From contig CM057135.1 of assembly GCA_029964075.1 (NCBI GenBank), positions 7,735,001 through 7,799,000 of the forward strand: a stretch of DNA of 64,000 bases, given 5' to 3'. Below the pieces are notes generated by a model that was not told the DNA's origin, did no database searches, and worked only from the letters and a program-made list of their open reading frames with translations. Shown here one piece after another: positions 56,158-64,000 of this stretch (the first letter of the stretch is position 1; every line of letters starts with the position of its first letter). Made by a program: the position numbers and the translations under genes. Origin of the DNA: Patiria pectinifera (lineage: Eukaryota > Echinodermata > Asteroidea > Valvatida > Asterinidae).

Positions 56158-57043
56158 TTAGGCGGTAATTGCGTGTCCTCGGGTACGACTTGAAGCTCTT
56201 GTCTCACAAAACTCCTTTTTGGACCGTCTTGCAGGTCGTTCTTTTTTTCACGTTATAAATGTCTACGCTCCAAATGGGATCTGTGGCTCTTCTAGAAGAA
56301 CCACCCTCTTGCTCGCCCGGGTAATATAAATATCTAACCATAGCGTCTTGCGGTAATTGTTGCTCTTTTGTTTTAACGGGGTTAGCCGGCGATTGCCGGA
56401 CCTGTTCTAGTTTAACCGCCTCTGACGGTGCTTTAGCTATTAATCTCGTCGTTTCATCGTTTATAGCTTTGATCACGCTGGGTAATCGCTCGACCCATTG
56501 CGTGTTTCTACTCTCGGGATTTAACATTTCTTGAGCGTACTGATGACCAAACAGTCTCTCGGCTAGCGTTCGATCAAATCTTTCTACGATACCCTCCGAT
56601 CAGTGGTTTCCGGGTTCGCCTACGATAATCTCGACGTTTTTTGAGGCCATCCATTTTTTAAATGCTCCTTTAAATTCGGTACCGGCATCTGTTCTCAACG
56701 TTTTAGGGTAACTCAAAGGCGATCTCGCGTAAATCTTGACGATAGCAACGTCGACAACCGTCAAAGCGTATTTATAAGTCTTGCGTTTTACTTTATCCCA
56801 GGGTAGGTATAGCACATCCATTTGGTGAAAGTCGTTTGGTGTTTCAAACTCTCGCGAAGTACTCGTAGGCCTGGGTACATACGCAGGACCCGGTAGATAA
56901 ATTTGCCATATCGCTTGTTTTTTAAGCCAATCTCTGATTACCTTTTTATCGATTTTGGTTTTATCATGTAAATGCTCGACGGCGCTTTCACCTCTCCAAT
57001 AACCGCTCGGGCTATAATACAGTTTAGATAATGTTTTTATCAT
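56158..57043 (-). pseudogene. rve integrase (copy C), broken
   Basis: The N-terminus at 57043 and the first catalytic aspartate block QMDVLYLPW are intact. A deletion of about 26 codons then removes the segment after VVDVA. The second aspartate (TDAGTEF) is present, but a CGA to TGA change creates a stop just before the catalytic glutamate (56600). A further deletion near 56235 removes part of the C-terminal domain. Confidence 0.9.
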
Positions 57044-57084
57044 TTATTATAATAATAATTTAAACGGCTTTATACATTAAATAG

Positions 57085-57501
57085 ATGGCGTCAGCTGTTG
57101 TAATGATGGTTGGAGGTGCGATCATAAACGCCTTAGCTTTTTCGGGTTCAAACTTTTTATTTTCAAGTCTAAGGGATGATGGCAGCGAAGAGCGTAAGAG
57201 ACACGATTTAGCGACAGAACAACTCTCAGCCGCCAGATATCAGTGGCAACGAGAACGAACGAAACGACTCGATTTTCTAAACGAACGTATCAGAAAACAA
57301 AATGCCTCTAAAGAAACATTTTCCAACGTAGACCAAGCGTTGCGTTACTACAACGAAATGACCGGAGAAAACGTCGAGTTACCCCGCGAACCCAAACTCG
57401 AAGATTTTTACGAACCTAGCGACCAACAAATAGAAAAAGAACTGGCGTTTATCGCGGGAGGAACGCTATTGGTGGGCCTATTGGCTTACAAATATCTTTA
57501 A
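57085..57501 (+). CDS. Small two-helix membrane protein (copy C)
   Basis: The 138-aa counterpart of 43949-44371 has the same N- and C-terminal hydrophobic segments and central charged helix. It differs by several residues after the first membrane segment and around the VTGENVELP stretch near residue 95. It is intact, divergent from the integrase, and 22 bp upstream of the capsid gene. Confidence 0.8.
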   Translation: MASAVVMMVGGAIINALAFSGSNFLFSSLRDDGSEERKRHDLATEQLSAARYQWQRERTKRLDFLNERIRKQNASKETFSNVDQALRYYNEMTGENVELPREPKLEDFYEPSDQQIEKELAFIAGGTLLVGLLAYKYL

Positions 57502-57523
57502 ATTTAAAACTCGTATAAATAAA

Positions 57524-58795
57524 ATGATTGCGTATGGAAAAAAGCTCAACCCCAGCAGGCTATTAAAAATACCTAGATCTATCAAGGGTGAGAGAAAAGA
57601 GGTGGTCATTACCCACAATCCTAGTAGTATATCGGCGGGGCAAACGCTGGGGGTCAAGTTTCCTCAATTGGGTGTGGACGACGTGATCGTACCCGGCACT
57701 TGTAAACTAGCTTTCAATTTAGAACTAGACGGTGCAGGCGACAACAATAGAACCATTTTTAGCAATTTGGCCAGACATTTAGTCAGCGAAATCAGCGTCA
57801 GGCTTCAAGGTCACGAAATTATAAGTTATCGTAACGCCGACGTGTATCACAATTTTAAAGACAATTGGCTCAACAGCTCGACGACTCGAAACATGGCGTA
57901 CTCGGGCATAGAAAAAGAAAATGTGTCTAAACTAAGAACTGGAGCTCAAGATGCTAACGCGGGCGCCAACAGCGGTAAAGATAAAGCTATCGCGGATGCC
58001 TATGGTAACAGATATTGCATTCCCCTAGACATTGACATACTGACTTCACATCACCCTTTTTACCCCAGCGGTTTAAACCAACCTCTGACGTACGAGATAA
58101 AGTTTAACGATCACGATAAAGTAGTCAACAGTTCAGATACGGCGGCGATGTATTCTATCTCAGACTTGTCTCTCGAATACGAAGTGGTGACCAACAGAGA
58201 CCTAGCTAACACCATCAGGAATAAACACAATAGCGGGATAATGCAATATCTGTTTGATAAAATCCACTCTCTAGAAGTTAGATCTGTCAACAAATTGGAC
58301 ACGCTTTGGAACGTCAGCGTTAATCAACCCTTCAGGAGTCTCAAGGGTATTTTGTTTTTGTTTAAAGATCCCGCTGAGAAAAATCCGCAGCGGTTTTATA
58401 ATCCAAAACTAACCAAAACATCGGTGACTGTAGAAGGTAAACCCAATCAACTCTACAGTCAAGGCATGTCTCAGTATCAACACTGGAACGAAATTATCAA
58501 GTTCTTTGGAGACAGCGATACCGAAAGCGGGCGCGGAGTAGCTAAAGACTTAAATATGACGGGTTGTGACCTCGGAGACTATCTAAAAAACAAGTACGGT
58601 CTGTGGCTCGATTTTAGAAGTAACGACGACAATTCCGCTCACGGATCTGGTAGGAAAATCGGAGACGGAGGAGGCTTCAACATTCAATTTACCAGAGAAG
58701 CCGAAAGTGAAGGTGACCTCACGATGTACGTCTTTTTGGTTATGGATGCTCAATTGCACTTGGAACACGGGAATTTTAAATCTCTGTTAAGTTAA
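57524..58795 (+). CDS. Candidate major capsid protein (copy C)
   Basis: At 423 aa it is one residue longer than copy B (an extra residue in the NKHNSG turn near 240), with scattered substitutions throughout and no stops. It keeps the N-terminal SSISAGQTL block, the central NRYCIPLDIDILTSHHPFYP block and the late LWLDFRSNDDNSAHGSGRK block. Evenly spread differences contrast with the local variability of the surface-type genes. Confidence 0.65.
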   Translation: MIAYGKKLNPSRLLKIPRSIKGERKEVVITHNPSSISAGQTLGVKFPQLGVDDVIVPGTCKLAFNLELDGAGDNNRTIFSNLARHLVSEISVRLQGHEIISYRNADVYHNFKDNWLNSSTTRNMAYSGIEKENVSKLRTGAQDANAGANSGKDKAIADAYGNRYCIPLDIDILTSHHPFYPSGLNQPLTYEIKFNDHDKVVNSSDTAAMYSISDLSLEYEVVTNRDLANTIRNKHNSGIMQYLFDKIHSLEVRSVNKLDTLWNVSVNQPFRSLKGILFLFKDPAEKNPQRFYNPKLTKTSVTVEGKPNQLYSQGMSQYQHWNEIIKFFGDSDTESGRGVAKDLNMTGCDLGDYLKNKYGLWLDFRSNDDNSAHGSGRKIGDGGGFNIQFTREAESEGDLTMYVFLVMDAQLHLEHGNFKSLLS

Positions 58796-58796
58796 A

Positions 58797-59232
58797 ATGA
58801 CAACCGCATTGCGCTTTAATTGTCGGCAAAACAAATTCGGGTAAAACCAAATGGATTTTGGATCTGTTAGAGTCACACTATAAAAATACATTTGAAGCGA
58901 TAGTAATCATTTGCCCCACCATATTTAAAAACAAAACGTACATCGAAAGGTGCGCTTTAAGCAAAATGGCGTTTAGCGGAAGACACGTAAATCACAGTTG
59001 TTGGTTACTGACCCAAAAGTACAACAGCGTTTTAAAAGATTATAGAGAAAACACGGCTTGGTTGGCGTTATTTTACTGCAAAGATAAAACATCGTTTGAT
59101 CAAGCGTTAGACGAAAATGACGTCGTACCCATTGAAGAACGAGATTATATAAAACGACGTTTGAGAGATGTGAAATATAGTAAATTGGTCGTATACACCG
59201 AACCTCCAGTTAGTTACGAGCTACTTGAGTAG
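58797..59232 (+). pseudogene. Packaging ATPase (copy C), deleted for Walker B
   Basis: A 2-bp deletion right after the start codon shifts the frame, so the P-loop codons (58827-58850) are out of frame with the ATG. The remaining frame is open from 58858. An in-frame deletion of about 57 codons joins KTYIER to CALSKMAFSGRH and removes Walker B. The C-terminal 80 residues are nearly identical to copy B. Confidence 0.9.
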
Positions 59233-59266
59233 GTTAATAACCTAACTGCTTAACTAAATTAAGCAA

Positions 59267-59354
59267 GGTGCTCAAGTTAAATCAGCTAGGTGCTCAAGTT
59301 AAATAAGCTAGGTGCTCAAGTTAAATAAGCTAGGTGCTCAAGTTAAATAAGCTA
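59267..59354. repeat. Tandem 22-bp repeat after the ATPase gene (copy C)
   Basis: Four units of GGTGCTCAAGTTAAATAAGCTA follow each other, the first with one substitution. The period equals that of the different repeat at the same site in copy B (46264-46330). Confidence 0.85.
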
Positions 59355-59464
59355 GCTGCTTAACTTATAGGACCTAGTTGAGTAGCAACCTATTCAACAA
59401 ACTACACGTGTATTACAATTTGTTAATCAACAAACGTCAACAAAATACATTTTGTTGTAAGTAA

Positions 59465-59563
59465 ATGATAGCAATATTCGAGTATTTGCAGTTTTTGGCT
59501 ATTATCATCATATCGCTTAATCTATCGTTTTACACCTACGAATACCTTTGCTTTTGTAACTAA
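59465..59563 (+). CDS. 32-aa hydrophobic peptide of the viral element
   Basis: The short frame encodes a single membrane-spanning peptide with a stretch of isoleucines (LQFLAIIIISLNLSF) and a cysteine-containing end. In copy B the same codons are conserved with two substitutions before a MITE interrupts them. Its placement between the ATPase and the 192-aa gene, in the same direction, and its conservation in both copies support a real small gene. A virus-encoded membrane peptide (for example membrane remodelling or pore-like) is a guess. Confidence 0.5.
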   Translation: MIAIFEYLQFLAIIIISLNLSFYTYEYLCFCN

Positions 59564-59604
59564 GTTGCAAAAGCTACAACAAAATTAAATTCGTTTCTAA
59601 TTAA

Positions 59605-60183
59605 ATGGAGGACCTAAAACTGACTTTAACGAACGAACAAGATCACAACGCAGAACATAAAGATCGTTTGTGCGGTGTCGTAGCAGCCGGAAACTCTAGA
59701 AAGTACTTGGGAAAGGAATACACCGTTAAACATATCGAAGCTCTTGACAGTAAAGAACTCGACAAACTGTATCATCTATACGAAACTAAATTTGGAAATG
59801 AAATTGTTCAAACTGTTGGTAAATACACTTTAAGTCTATTTTCGAGAGTGTTAGCTGTTGTTACAACCGTACAAGTTTTAGGATATAACGTCACTATAGA
59901 TTCTGAAGAAGAACTCACCAACGACTTGAGTTCTGATCCTATTATAAGCGCGAGTATGGCTGGTATGTTGAGCGACGTTTGTTACAAGTACGGAACTTTA
60001 ATATCACCCCTAGTAGCTGCGATTATCACAACAAAACATTTGAAATTTAATAAACCTAATATAATAAATGGAAGATCAGAAAGCAGCGACAGCAACGCCT
60101 GCAGCTCAACCAGCAGAGACAGAGACGCCCCCACCGATAAAAACAATGCCATCACCGACGGTAACGAGAGTGACCAAGACTAA
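59605..60183 (+). CDS. Conserved 192-aa protein of the viral element (copy C)
   Basis: It has the same length as 47657-48235 with only a handful of substitutions (for example K/R at residue 35, P/T near 81, E/G near 134). The hydrophilic serine-aspartate tail overlaps the next gene by 116 bp, as in copy B. Confidence 0.75.
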   Translation: MEDLKLTLTNEQDHNAEHKDRLCGVVAAGNSRKYLGKEYTVKHIEALDSKELDKLYHLYETKFGNEIVQTVGKYTLSLFSRVLAVVTTVQVLGYNVTIDSEEELTNDLSSDPIISASMAGMLSDVCYKYGTLISPLVAAIITTKHLKFNKPNIINGRSESSDSNACSSTSRDRDAPTDKNNAITDGNESDQD

Positions 60184-60670
60184 AAATCCTAAACGAATTC
60201 AGCAGGGTAAAGCTTTAGCCGAGCACAATAGACAGATGAAATTAAAATTAGCAAAAATGGACGTAACATCAGATGAATCTACATGCTCACCAGACTACAA
60301 CTCTTGGGTGATGTGGGGGGCTATAGCGTCTTTAATAGCAGTGGGGTTGCTGATACTAAAAAGTAAGGCAACTGCGCCGGTAGTACAGCCAGTGCCGATA
60401 GTAACACAACCCACTACACCCAGCGCCCCGAGTAACTTTGACACCAACGGAATAGCAAATACGATTTATCACGGAGCCGTCATATCGGGTCTTTCGATGG
60501 GATACGCCATGGTAGGAGCTAAACTACTCAAAGTGAAAGCGCCGGATTTAAACAAACTAAGCGTAGAAGATGCGGCTAAATTGACGGGCATTATAAGTGG
60601 AGCTCTGGCCACGCAAAATTGGTTGGTGACCCAGGGTATACTACCGGGCAGTATAATGAAAACGGCATAA
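60068..60670 (+). CDS. Gene X-Y fusion, 200 aa (copy C)
   Basis: Residues 1-119 correspond to gene X of copy B (low-complexity start, basic helix, one membrane segment, PV-rich tail). Residues 120-200 correspond to gene Y (SNFDTNGIANTIYHGAVISG, then a helical region and an end in GILPGSIMKTA). The join replaces the last gene X codons, its stop, and an AT-rich spacer with promoter-like motif that are all present in copy B at 48480-48537. I infer a deletion that fused two genes in frame. The fused frame contains at least two hydrophobic segments. Confidence 0.75.
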   Translation: MEDQKAATATPAAQPAETETPPPIKTMPSPTVTRVTKTKNPKRIQQGKALAEHNRQMKLKLAKMDVTSDESTCSPDYNSWVMWGAIASLIAVGLLILKSKATAPVVQPVPIVTQPTTPSAPSNFDTNGIANTIYHGAVISGLSMGYAMVGAKLLKVKAPDLNKLSVEDAAKLTGIISGALATQNWLVTQGILPGSIMKTA

Positions 60671-60692
60671 TTTAAATAGGTTTATTAAATAA

Positions 60693-61945
60693 ATGGATGG
60701 AGAAGGATTTTACGATCCAGACTATGAAAGAACAGATGATAACAATGATGATGATGTAGCAGAGACCAATCTGGATTGGGACGATACTTTTGATAATACC
60801 CAACTTCTACCGGTAGACACAGAAAGCGTCCTCGGCACGGGTACAATAAGCAGTTTATCTATAGAACTAATAAAAGAAGATGTTGATTCATTTTACAAAC
60901 AAAATAATATAGACCCCGCGTTTATCGACCCCAACGATTTTGAAATTGGTAAAGACAGAAATCTATACGTTAAAACATATAAAGGTCGAGAACCATTATC
61001 TTATAGACGAGGTGGTCAAAGAATATATTACAAATTAAGTACCTTACAAAGTAAATATGGTACCGCATTTATTCGCGACACCCTCAAAATCGCTGACTAT
61101 AAACCAACACTACTTGCCAAACTAAAAGATAAACTCGAAAAAGTACAACCCGAGAGTATCCCCATGACAGAACTACCCAGAGCCACCGATGAGGTAACCG
61201 AAATTATAGGCGATTTACAACGCGACACTGGCGCTCAAACGGAAGGATTAAATTATAGAGAACTCCAGGGTTTAGACAAAAGTCTTCAGACGTTGAGAGG
61301 TAACCTAGAACTTAATTTAGCGCGTCTCGCAGAACTAGACCAAGAGATATTTGATGCCGAACATGAATTAGGTAATCATAGGATCAGCAAAGAAGAACGT
61401 CGAGAGTTAAACGATAAATTGAGCGACTTAGACGCTGAAAGATCTGCCAGATTAGAAGCCGCAAAAGCCAACGAACGAGGGCTCAAAAGTCAGATCGCTA
61501 GAATCAAAGAAACGATTAATAAAATATTAGGCGACGACACGACTCTGGCAGAAAAGATTAGAACTCTGTTTAGAGAACAAGGTGTGACCGTAGTGAGTAT
61601 TTTAGCCGCTTTGAGTTTAACCATCAGCACGATAGTGAGTAGCATCGTCGCTAGCGTGAGAGGTGCGGGTGCCCAAACCGCACCATCGCCAACACCTGCA
61701 CCAACACCAAAACACCAAAAGGCGGTATCAAAGAGTGGATTTCAAAACAACTCGATAATTTTGCATCTGCTCTTCAAAAACTCGGAGTGAGCGCGTTGGG
61801 TGCTCTGCCGGGTATCATAGGCAGCGTACTCAGTTGGATATTTAACGCACTGAGTAAGTCCGTATCATGGTTGGCCGAACACATGTGGGCTTTGTTTTTG
61901 GGTGTGGGAGCCTTGATGTTTGCGTACCTGCAAAAACGATGGTAG
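60693..61945 (+). pseudogene. Coiled-coil membrane protein (copy C), frameshifted near its C-terminus
   Basis: The 365-codon open frame (60693-61790) has an acidic N-terminus (DPDYERTDDNNDDD), a variable globular region (about residues 50-150), the PESIPMTELPRATDEVTEI block, a long coiled coil (about 185-275), a membrane segment (about 300-322) and a proline-threonine tract. The last 40 residues of this frame are out of register. The proper C-terminal membrane domain lies in another frame from about 61735 to the stop at 61945. Position and composition suggest a virion spike or fibre tethered in a membrane. Confidence 0.75.
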
Positions 61946-61975
61946 TAATAGTTGTAATCAAGTTTAAACAAAAAA

Positions 61976-62010
61976 ATAAGCCTTACCAACTTTGTGCTGG
62001 TAAGGCTTAT
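61976..62010. terminator. Hairpin between convergent genes (copy C), loop inverted relative to copy B
   Basis: A 13-bp stem ATAAGCCTTACCA (61976-61988 with 61998-62010) encloses the loop ACTTTGTGC, flanked by an A run and a T run. Relative to copy B, one stem pair changed from A-T to T-A with compensation, and the loop is the reverse complement of the copy B loop GCGCAAAGT apart from one base. Confidence 0.75.
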
Positions 62011-62035
62011 TTTTTTTTGGTGAGATTAGAGTGAC

Positions 62036-63436
62036 TTATCGCGTTGCCTCATAAGCCAAAATACCCATACCAACGATAGCCAATATTCCTACCGTCAACG
62101 ATAATTTTTCGTCTTGGTGAGTTTGTAGTTTCGTGGGCTCCTGTGTTAAAACTGTAGCTGCTGGCGATGGTGAGGGTGTAGGCGCTGGTGTTGGTGAGGG
62201 TGTAGGCGCTGGTGCTACAACATCGTTCGTCATAGGCTCTAGGGGTGTTGGTGGCGAGACGTCATCGGTGTCATCAAAAGAGTCGTCCGGTTGAGGTTGT
62301 GCGTTTAAATCTAACACCAAACCAGTTTTCATACTCTGGGTAGCGATTTGAAGATTGTTGTTATAGCCGTCGTGCGTTCCAACCCTCAAGTTCATATCCG
62401 ATGGAATTAAATACAACCCCGGTTTTACGACAAAATTTAAAGGCGTTCTGGCATACTGCAAAGAGTCTTGAAATTGATTGATACTCGTTTCCATGTCGTC
62501 TACTGCATTGATGATACCTTCAACGATGACGTTAAATTGTCTCTGAGCGTCTAATCCGGTTCCCGGTGATAATACACTCGTTTTTGTTTGAGCCTGCGCA
62601 CCGAGTAAAGCGTACACGTAAGATCTGATCGATTCGTTGATCTTTATGATTCCCACGGGGGAAAACGAACTCTTGTCGGGTATAAAATCTAACCAAGCCA
62701 TTTTGACGATGTCGTCTTGTTCGAGATAACCCTTCCAATGCTTAAAAAAAGCATCGTGTTTTTTTGGATCGTCTAAACCCCAATTTTTATCACCCGTGGG
62801 GTTGATAAAATCATCGAGTGTGGTCGTGTTTTTATCATAGTCTAACGGCAAGAGTACAAACGATTTTGTTTTTTCGTTCCAAAGAAAAAGCCGACCTAAG
62901 CCATAAGTCTTTTGATCTCTCGTCTGTTTAAAAGACTTATTTTGATCGATGGCAAACGTCCTACAGATGTTGGTAAATGCTCCACGATCATAGGTGTTGC
63001 TGAGAGCGTCAAACGAGTCTTCTCCCGGTATTGCTATGGCCATGTCGTTTAATATCCTTCTAACTGTAAAGTATAGATGAAAGTTAAAGATGGCCCAAAC
63101 GTAACGGTTGTTCGCGTTTAAAATATCGATTCCAACACCACAGCCCGTTGTAGCGCAATAGATCGCAAAGTTTAACTGATTTTGATAAAAAGACATAAGG
63201 TCTATTTTCCAACGAAGTAAAGCATCGTTGGTATTGAGGCGAGATATTTTATAGTCTGAGATTAAGTCGGGGAACGGTGTTAAAAAGGTGTTAGACGCGT
63301 TGACCGTAATCTCGAGTTCGCCAGTGAGATACGGACTGTCTAGTACATGCGCTTGGGTGGTAGCTTGTTGTTTAGCTACATTTTGATTTACTTGTCTCGT
63401 TACTTGTCTCTTTTTTAACGACTTAAAATCACTCAT
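62036..63436 (-). CDS. 466-aa tail-anchored protein, putative virion protein (copy C)
   Basis: It is intact and collinear with 50072-51487. The N-terminal 80 residues and the middle block (about residues 180-245) differ strongly from copy B. The conserved domain (SYVYALLGAQAQTKTSVL and following) and the C-terminal anchor are almost identical. The PT linker is shorter, with a different repeat number. The ends of the domains match copy A where that is preserved. Confidence 0.8.
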   Translation of the reverse strand: MSDFKSLKKRQVTRQVNQNVAKQQATTQAHVLDSPYLTGELEITVNASNTFLTPFPDLISDYKISRLNTNDALLRWKIDLMSFYQNQLNFAIYCATTGCGVGIDILNANNRYVWAIFNFHLYFTVRRILNDMAIAIPGEDSFDALSNTYDRGAFTNICRTFAIDQNKSFKQTRDQKTYGLGRLFLWNEKTKSFVLLPLDYDKNTTTLDDFINPTGDKNWGLDDPKKHDAFFKHWKGYLEQDDIVKMAWLDFIPDKSSFSPVGIIKINESIRSYVYALLGAQAQTKTSVLSPGTGLDAQRQFNVIVEGIINAVDDMETSINQFQDSLQYARTPLNFVVKPGLYLIPSDMNLRVGTHDGYNNNLQIATQSMKTGLVLDLNAQPQPDDSFDDTDDVSPPTPLEPMTNDVVAPAPTPSPTPAPTPSPSPAATVLTQEPTKLQTHQDEKLSLTVGILAIVGMGILAYEATR

Positions 63437-63477
63437 TATTTTAGTTTCAGTTTTAATATAAAAAGACTTTAAAATAA
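63437..63477. promoter_or_regulatory. Bidirectional promoter candidate (copy C)
   Basis: This 41-bp gap between divergent starts is nearly identical to 51488-51528, with GTTTTAATATAAAAAG and A-rich sequence before both start codons. Conservation is higher than in the coding N-termini it separates. Confidence 0.55.
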
Positions 63478-64000
63478 ATGCATTCGTTTCACTTGTTTCA
63501 AAATGAGCAGACGTTTAAATTAGAAGACGTCGTAGATAATTTAAACGGTCAAAATCTATACGCGTAAAAAGGGTGTTGTTTAACGCCGGATATTTTAATA
63601 TTTCCAGCGCCACGGAGATTGATTGGTTTACGCAAATAGATGGGAGACCCGCGTTTACCACAGATAAACCTCCCCTCATACCCGCAGAGTTTCTTTCAGA
63701 TGTACACATAACAACGCCGGATAGAGATTTTATAGAGCGATTGTTACCCGATATACCATACCACTATTTATGTAACGATGAAAATGTTTTACAAAAAACT
63801 ATAAACGATCTTATAAAAGCGTACGAAGGCGATAGACTAGAATCCGTTTTAGAATCAAACAAAAGAAAAAGAGCTATTATAGCTGAACGGCGAGGGTTGA
63901 TTTTAGCCGCCATGAATTCAGAAATACCAACAACTGAATTATAACTTAATACGCTTCAATCTTTAGTAAGAATATTATTTGTTAGAGAAAGAAAAATCTT
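63478..64000 (+). pseudogene. Penton-like capsid gene, N-terminal part (copy C), frameshifted and cut by the window edge
   Basis: The ATG at 63478 and the first 25 codons equal copy B. A 1-bp deletion in an A run near 63553 shifts the frame, which is then open from 63573 to 63944. The variable region here (FTTDKPPLIPAEFLSD) matches copy A, not copy B. The conserved beta-rich half lies beyond the window. Confidence 0.8.

Larger units (their letters stand above)
54420..64000 (+). mobile_element. Endogenous Maverick/adintovirus-like element, copy C (left-truncated, runs off the window)
   Basis: It has the same gene order and strand pattern as copy B from the middle of the polymerase to the penton-like gene. 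The left truncation is at about 54420, where unrelated sequence gives way to polymerase codons. Copies B and C therefore lie head to tail about 480 bp apart. Several deletions (integrase, ATPase, genes X/Y) and frameshifts are private to C. Confidence 0.85.

Noticed and set aside
59267..59354. CRISPR-like array
   Set aside because: Units are directly adjacent 22-bp tandem repeats without spacers, and no cas-type gene is present.

Overview
The window looks like transposon-rich nuclear DNA of an aquatic invertebrate animal. It holds CR1-like LINE, tRNA-type SINE, Gmr1-like Gypsy, Ngaro, hAT-like and TA-targeting elements, long CA and TA microsatellites, and no cellular gene that I can recognise. 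The host species cannot be named from the sequence alone.

The dominant content is one family of integrated virus-like elements of the Maverick/Polinton/adintovirus kind, seen in several copies: a PolB fragment at 1-652; rearranged pieces at 3150-4505 and 5162-5361; a decayed minus-strand copy A (about 8596-15732, continuing at 5162-5361); the best preserved plus-strand copy B (about 38852-53940); and copy C (54420 to the right edge). The gene order in B and C is: protein-primed type DNA polymerase B (+), rve integrase (-), small two-helix membrane protein (+), candidate double-jelly-roll major capsid protein (+), A32/FtsK-like packaging ATPase (+), 32-aa membrane peptide (+), 192-aa protein (+), gene X overlapping it (+), gene Y (+), coiled-coil membrane protein (+), 470-aa tailed protein (-), candidate minor capsid/penton-like protein (+), 218-aa membrane/coiled-coil protein (+). 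In copy B this is followed by a TFIIB-like factor (-); copy C leaves the window before that point. The polymerase is broken in every copy, while most structural-type genes of B and C are still open. Comparing B with C shows localized hypervariable blocks in three putative surface genes, a conserved hairpin at one convergent gene junction whose loop is inverted between copies, an AT-rich palindromic motif upstream of several genes, and a deletion that fuses genes X and Y in C.

The left part (1-15.7 kb) is a wreck of these elements. A second, non-autonomous Polinton-type element (5368-8595, about 1-kb inverted terminal repeats, 6-bp target duplication) landed in the capsid-type gene of copy A. 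One of its repeats plus 190 bp of target was then duplicated as an inverted repeat (2191-3355 / 5162-6342). From 15.7 to 27.3 kb a CR1-like LINE is split by a complete LTR retrotransposon of the Gmr1 type, with integrase ahead of reverse transcriptase; its right LTR carries a triple nest (SINE, then hAT-like, then TA-targeting element). From 28.7 to 38.6 kb a second Gypsy-type gag is split by an Ngaro tyrosine-recombinase retrotransposon that also encodes an SGNH-type hydrolase.

All family calls come from reading motifs and comparing copies within the window. No database search was possible.
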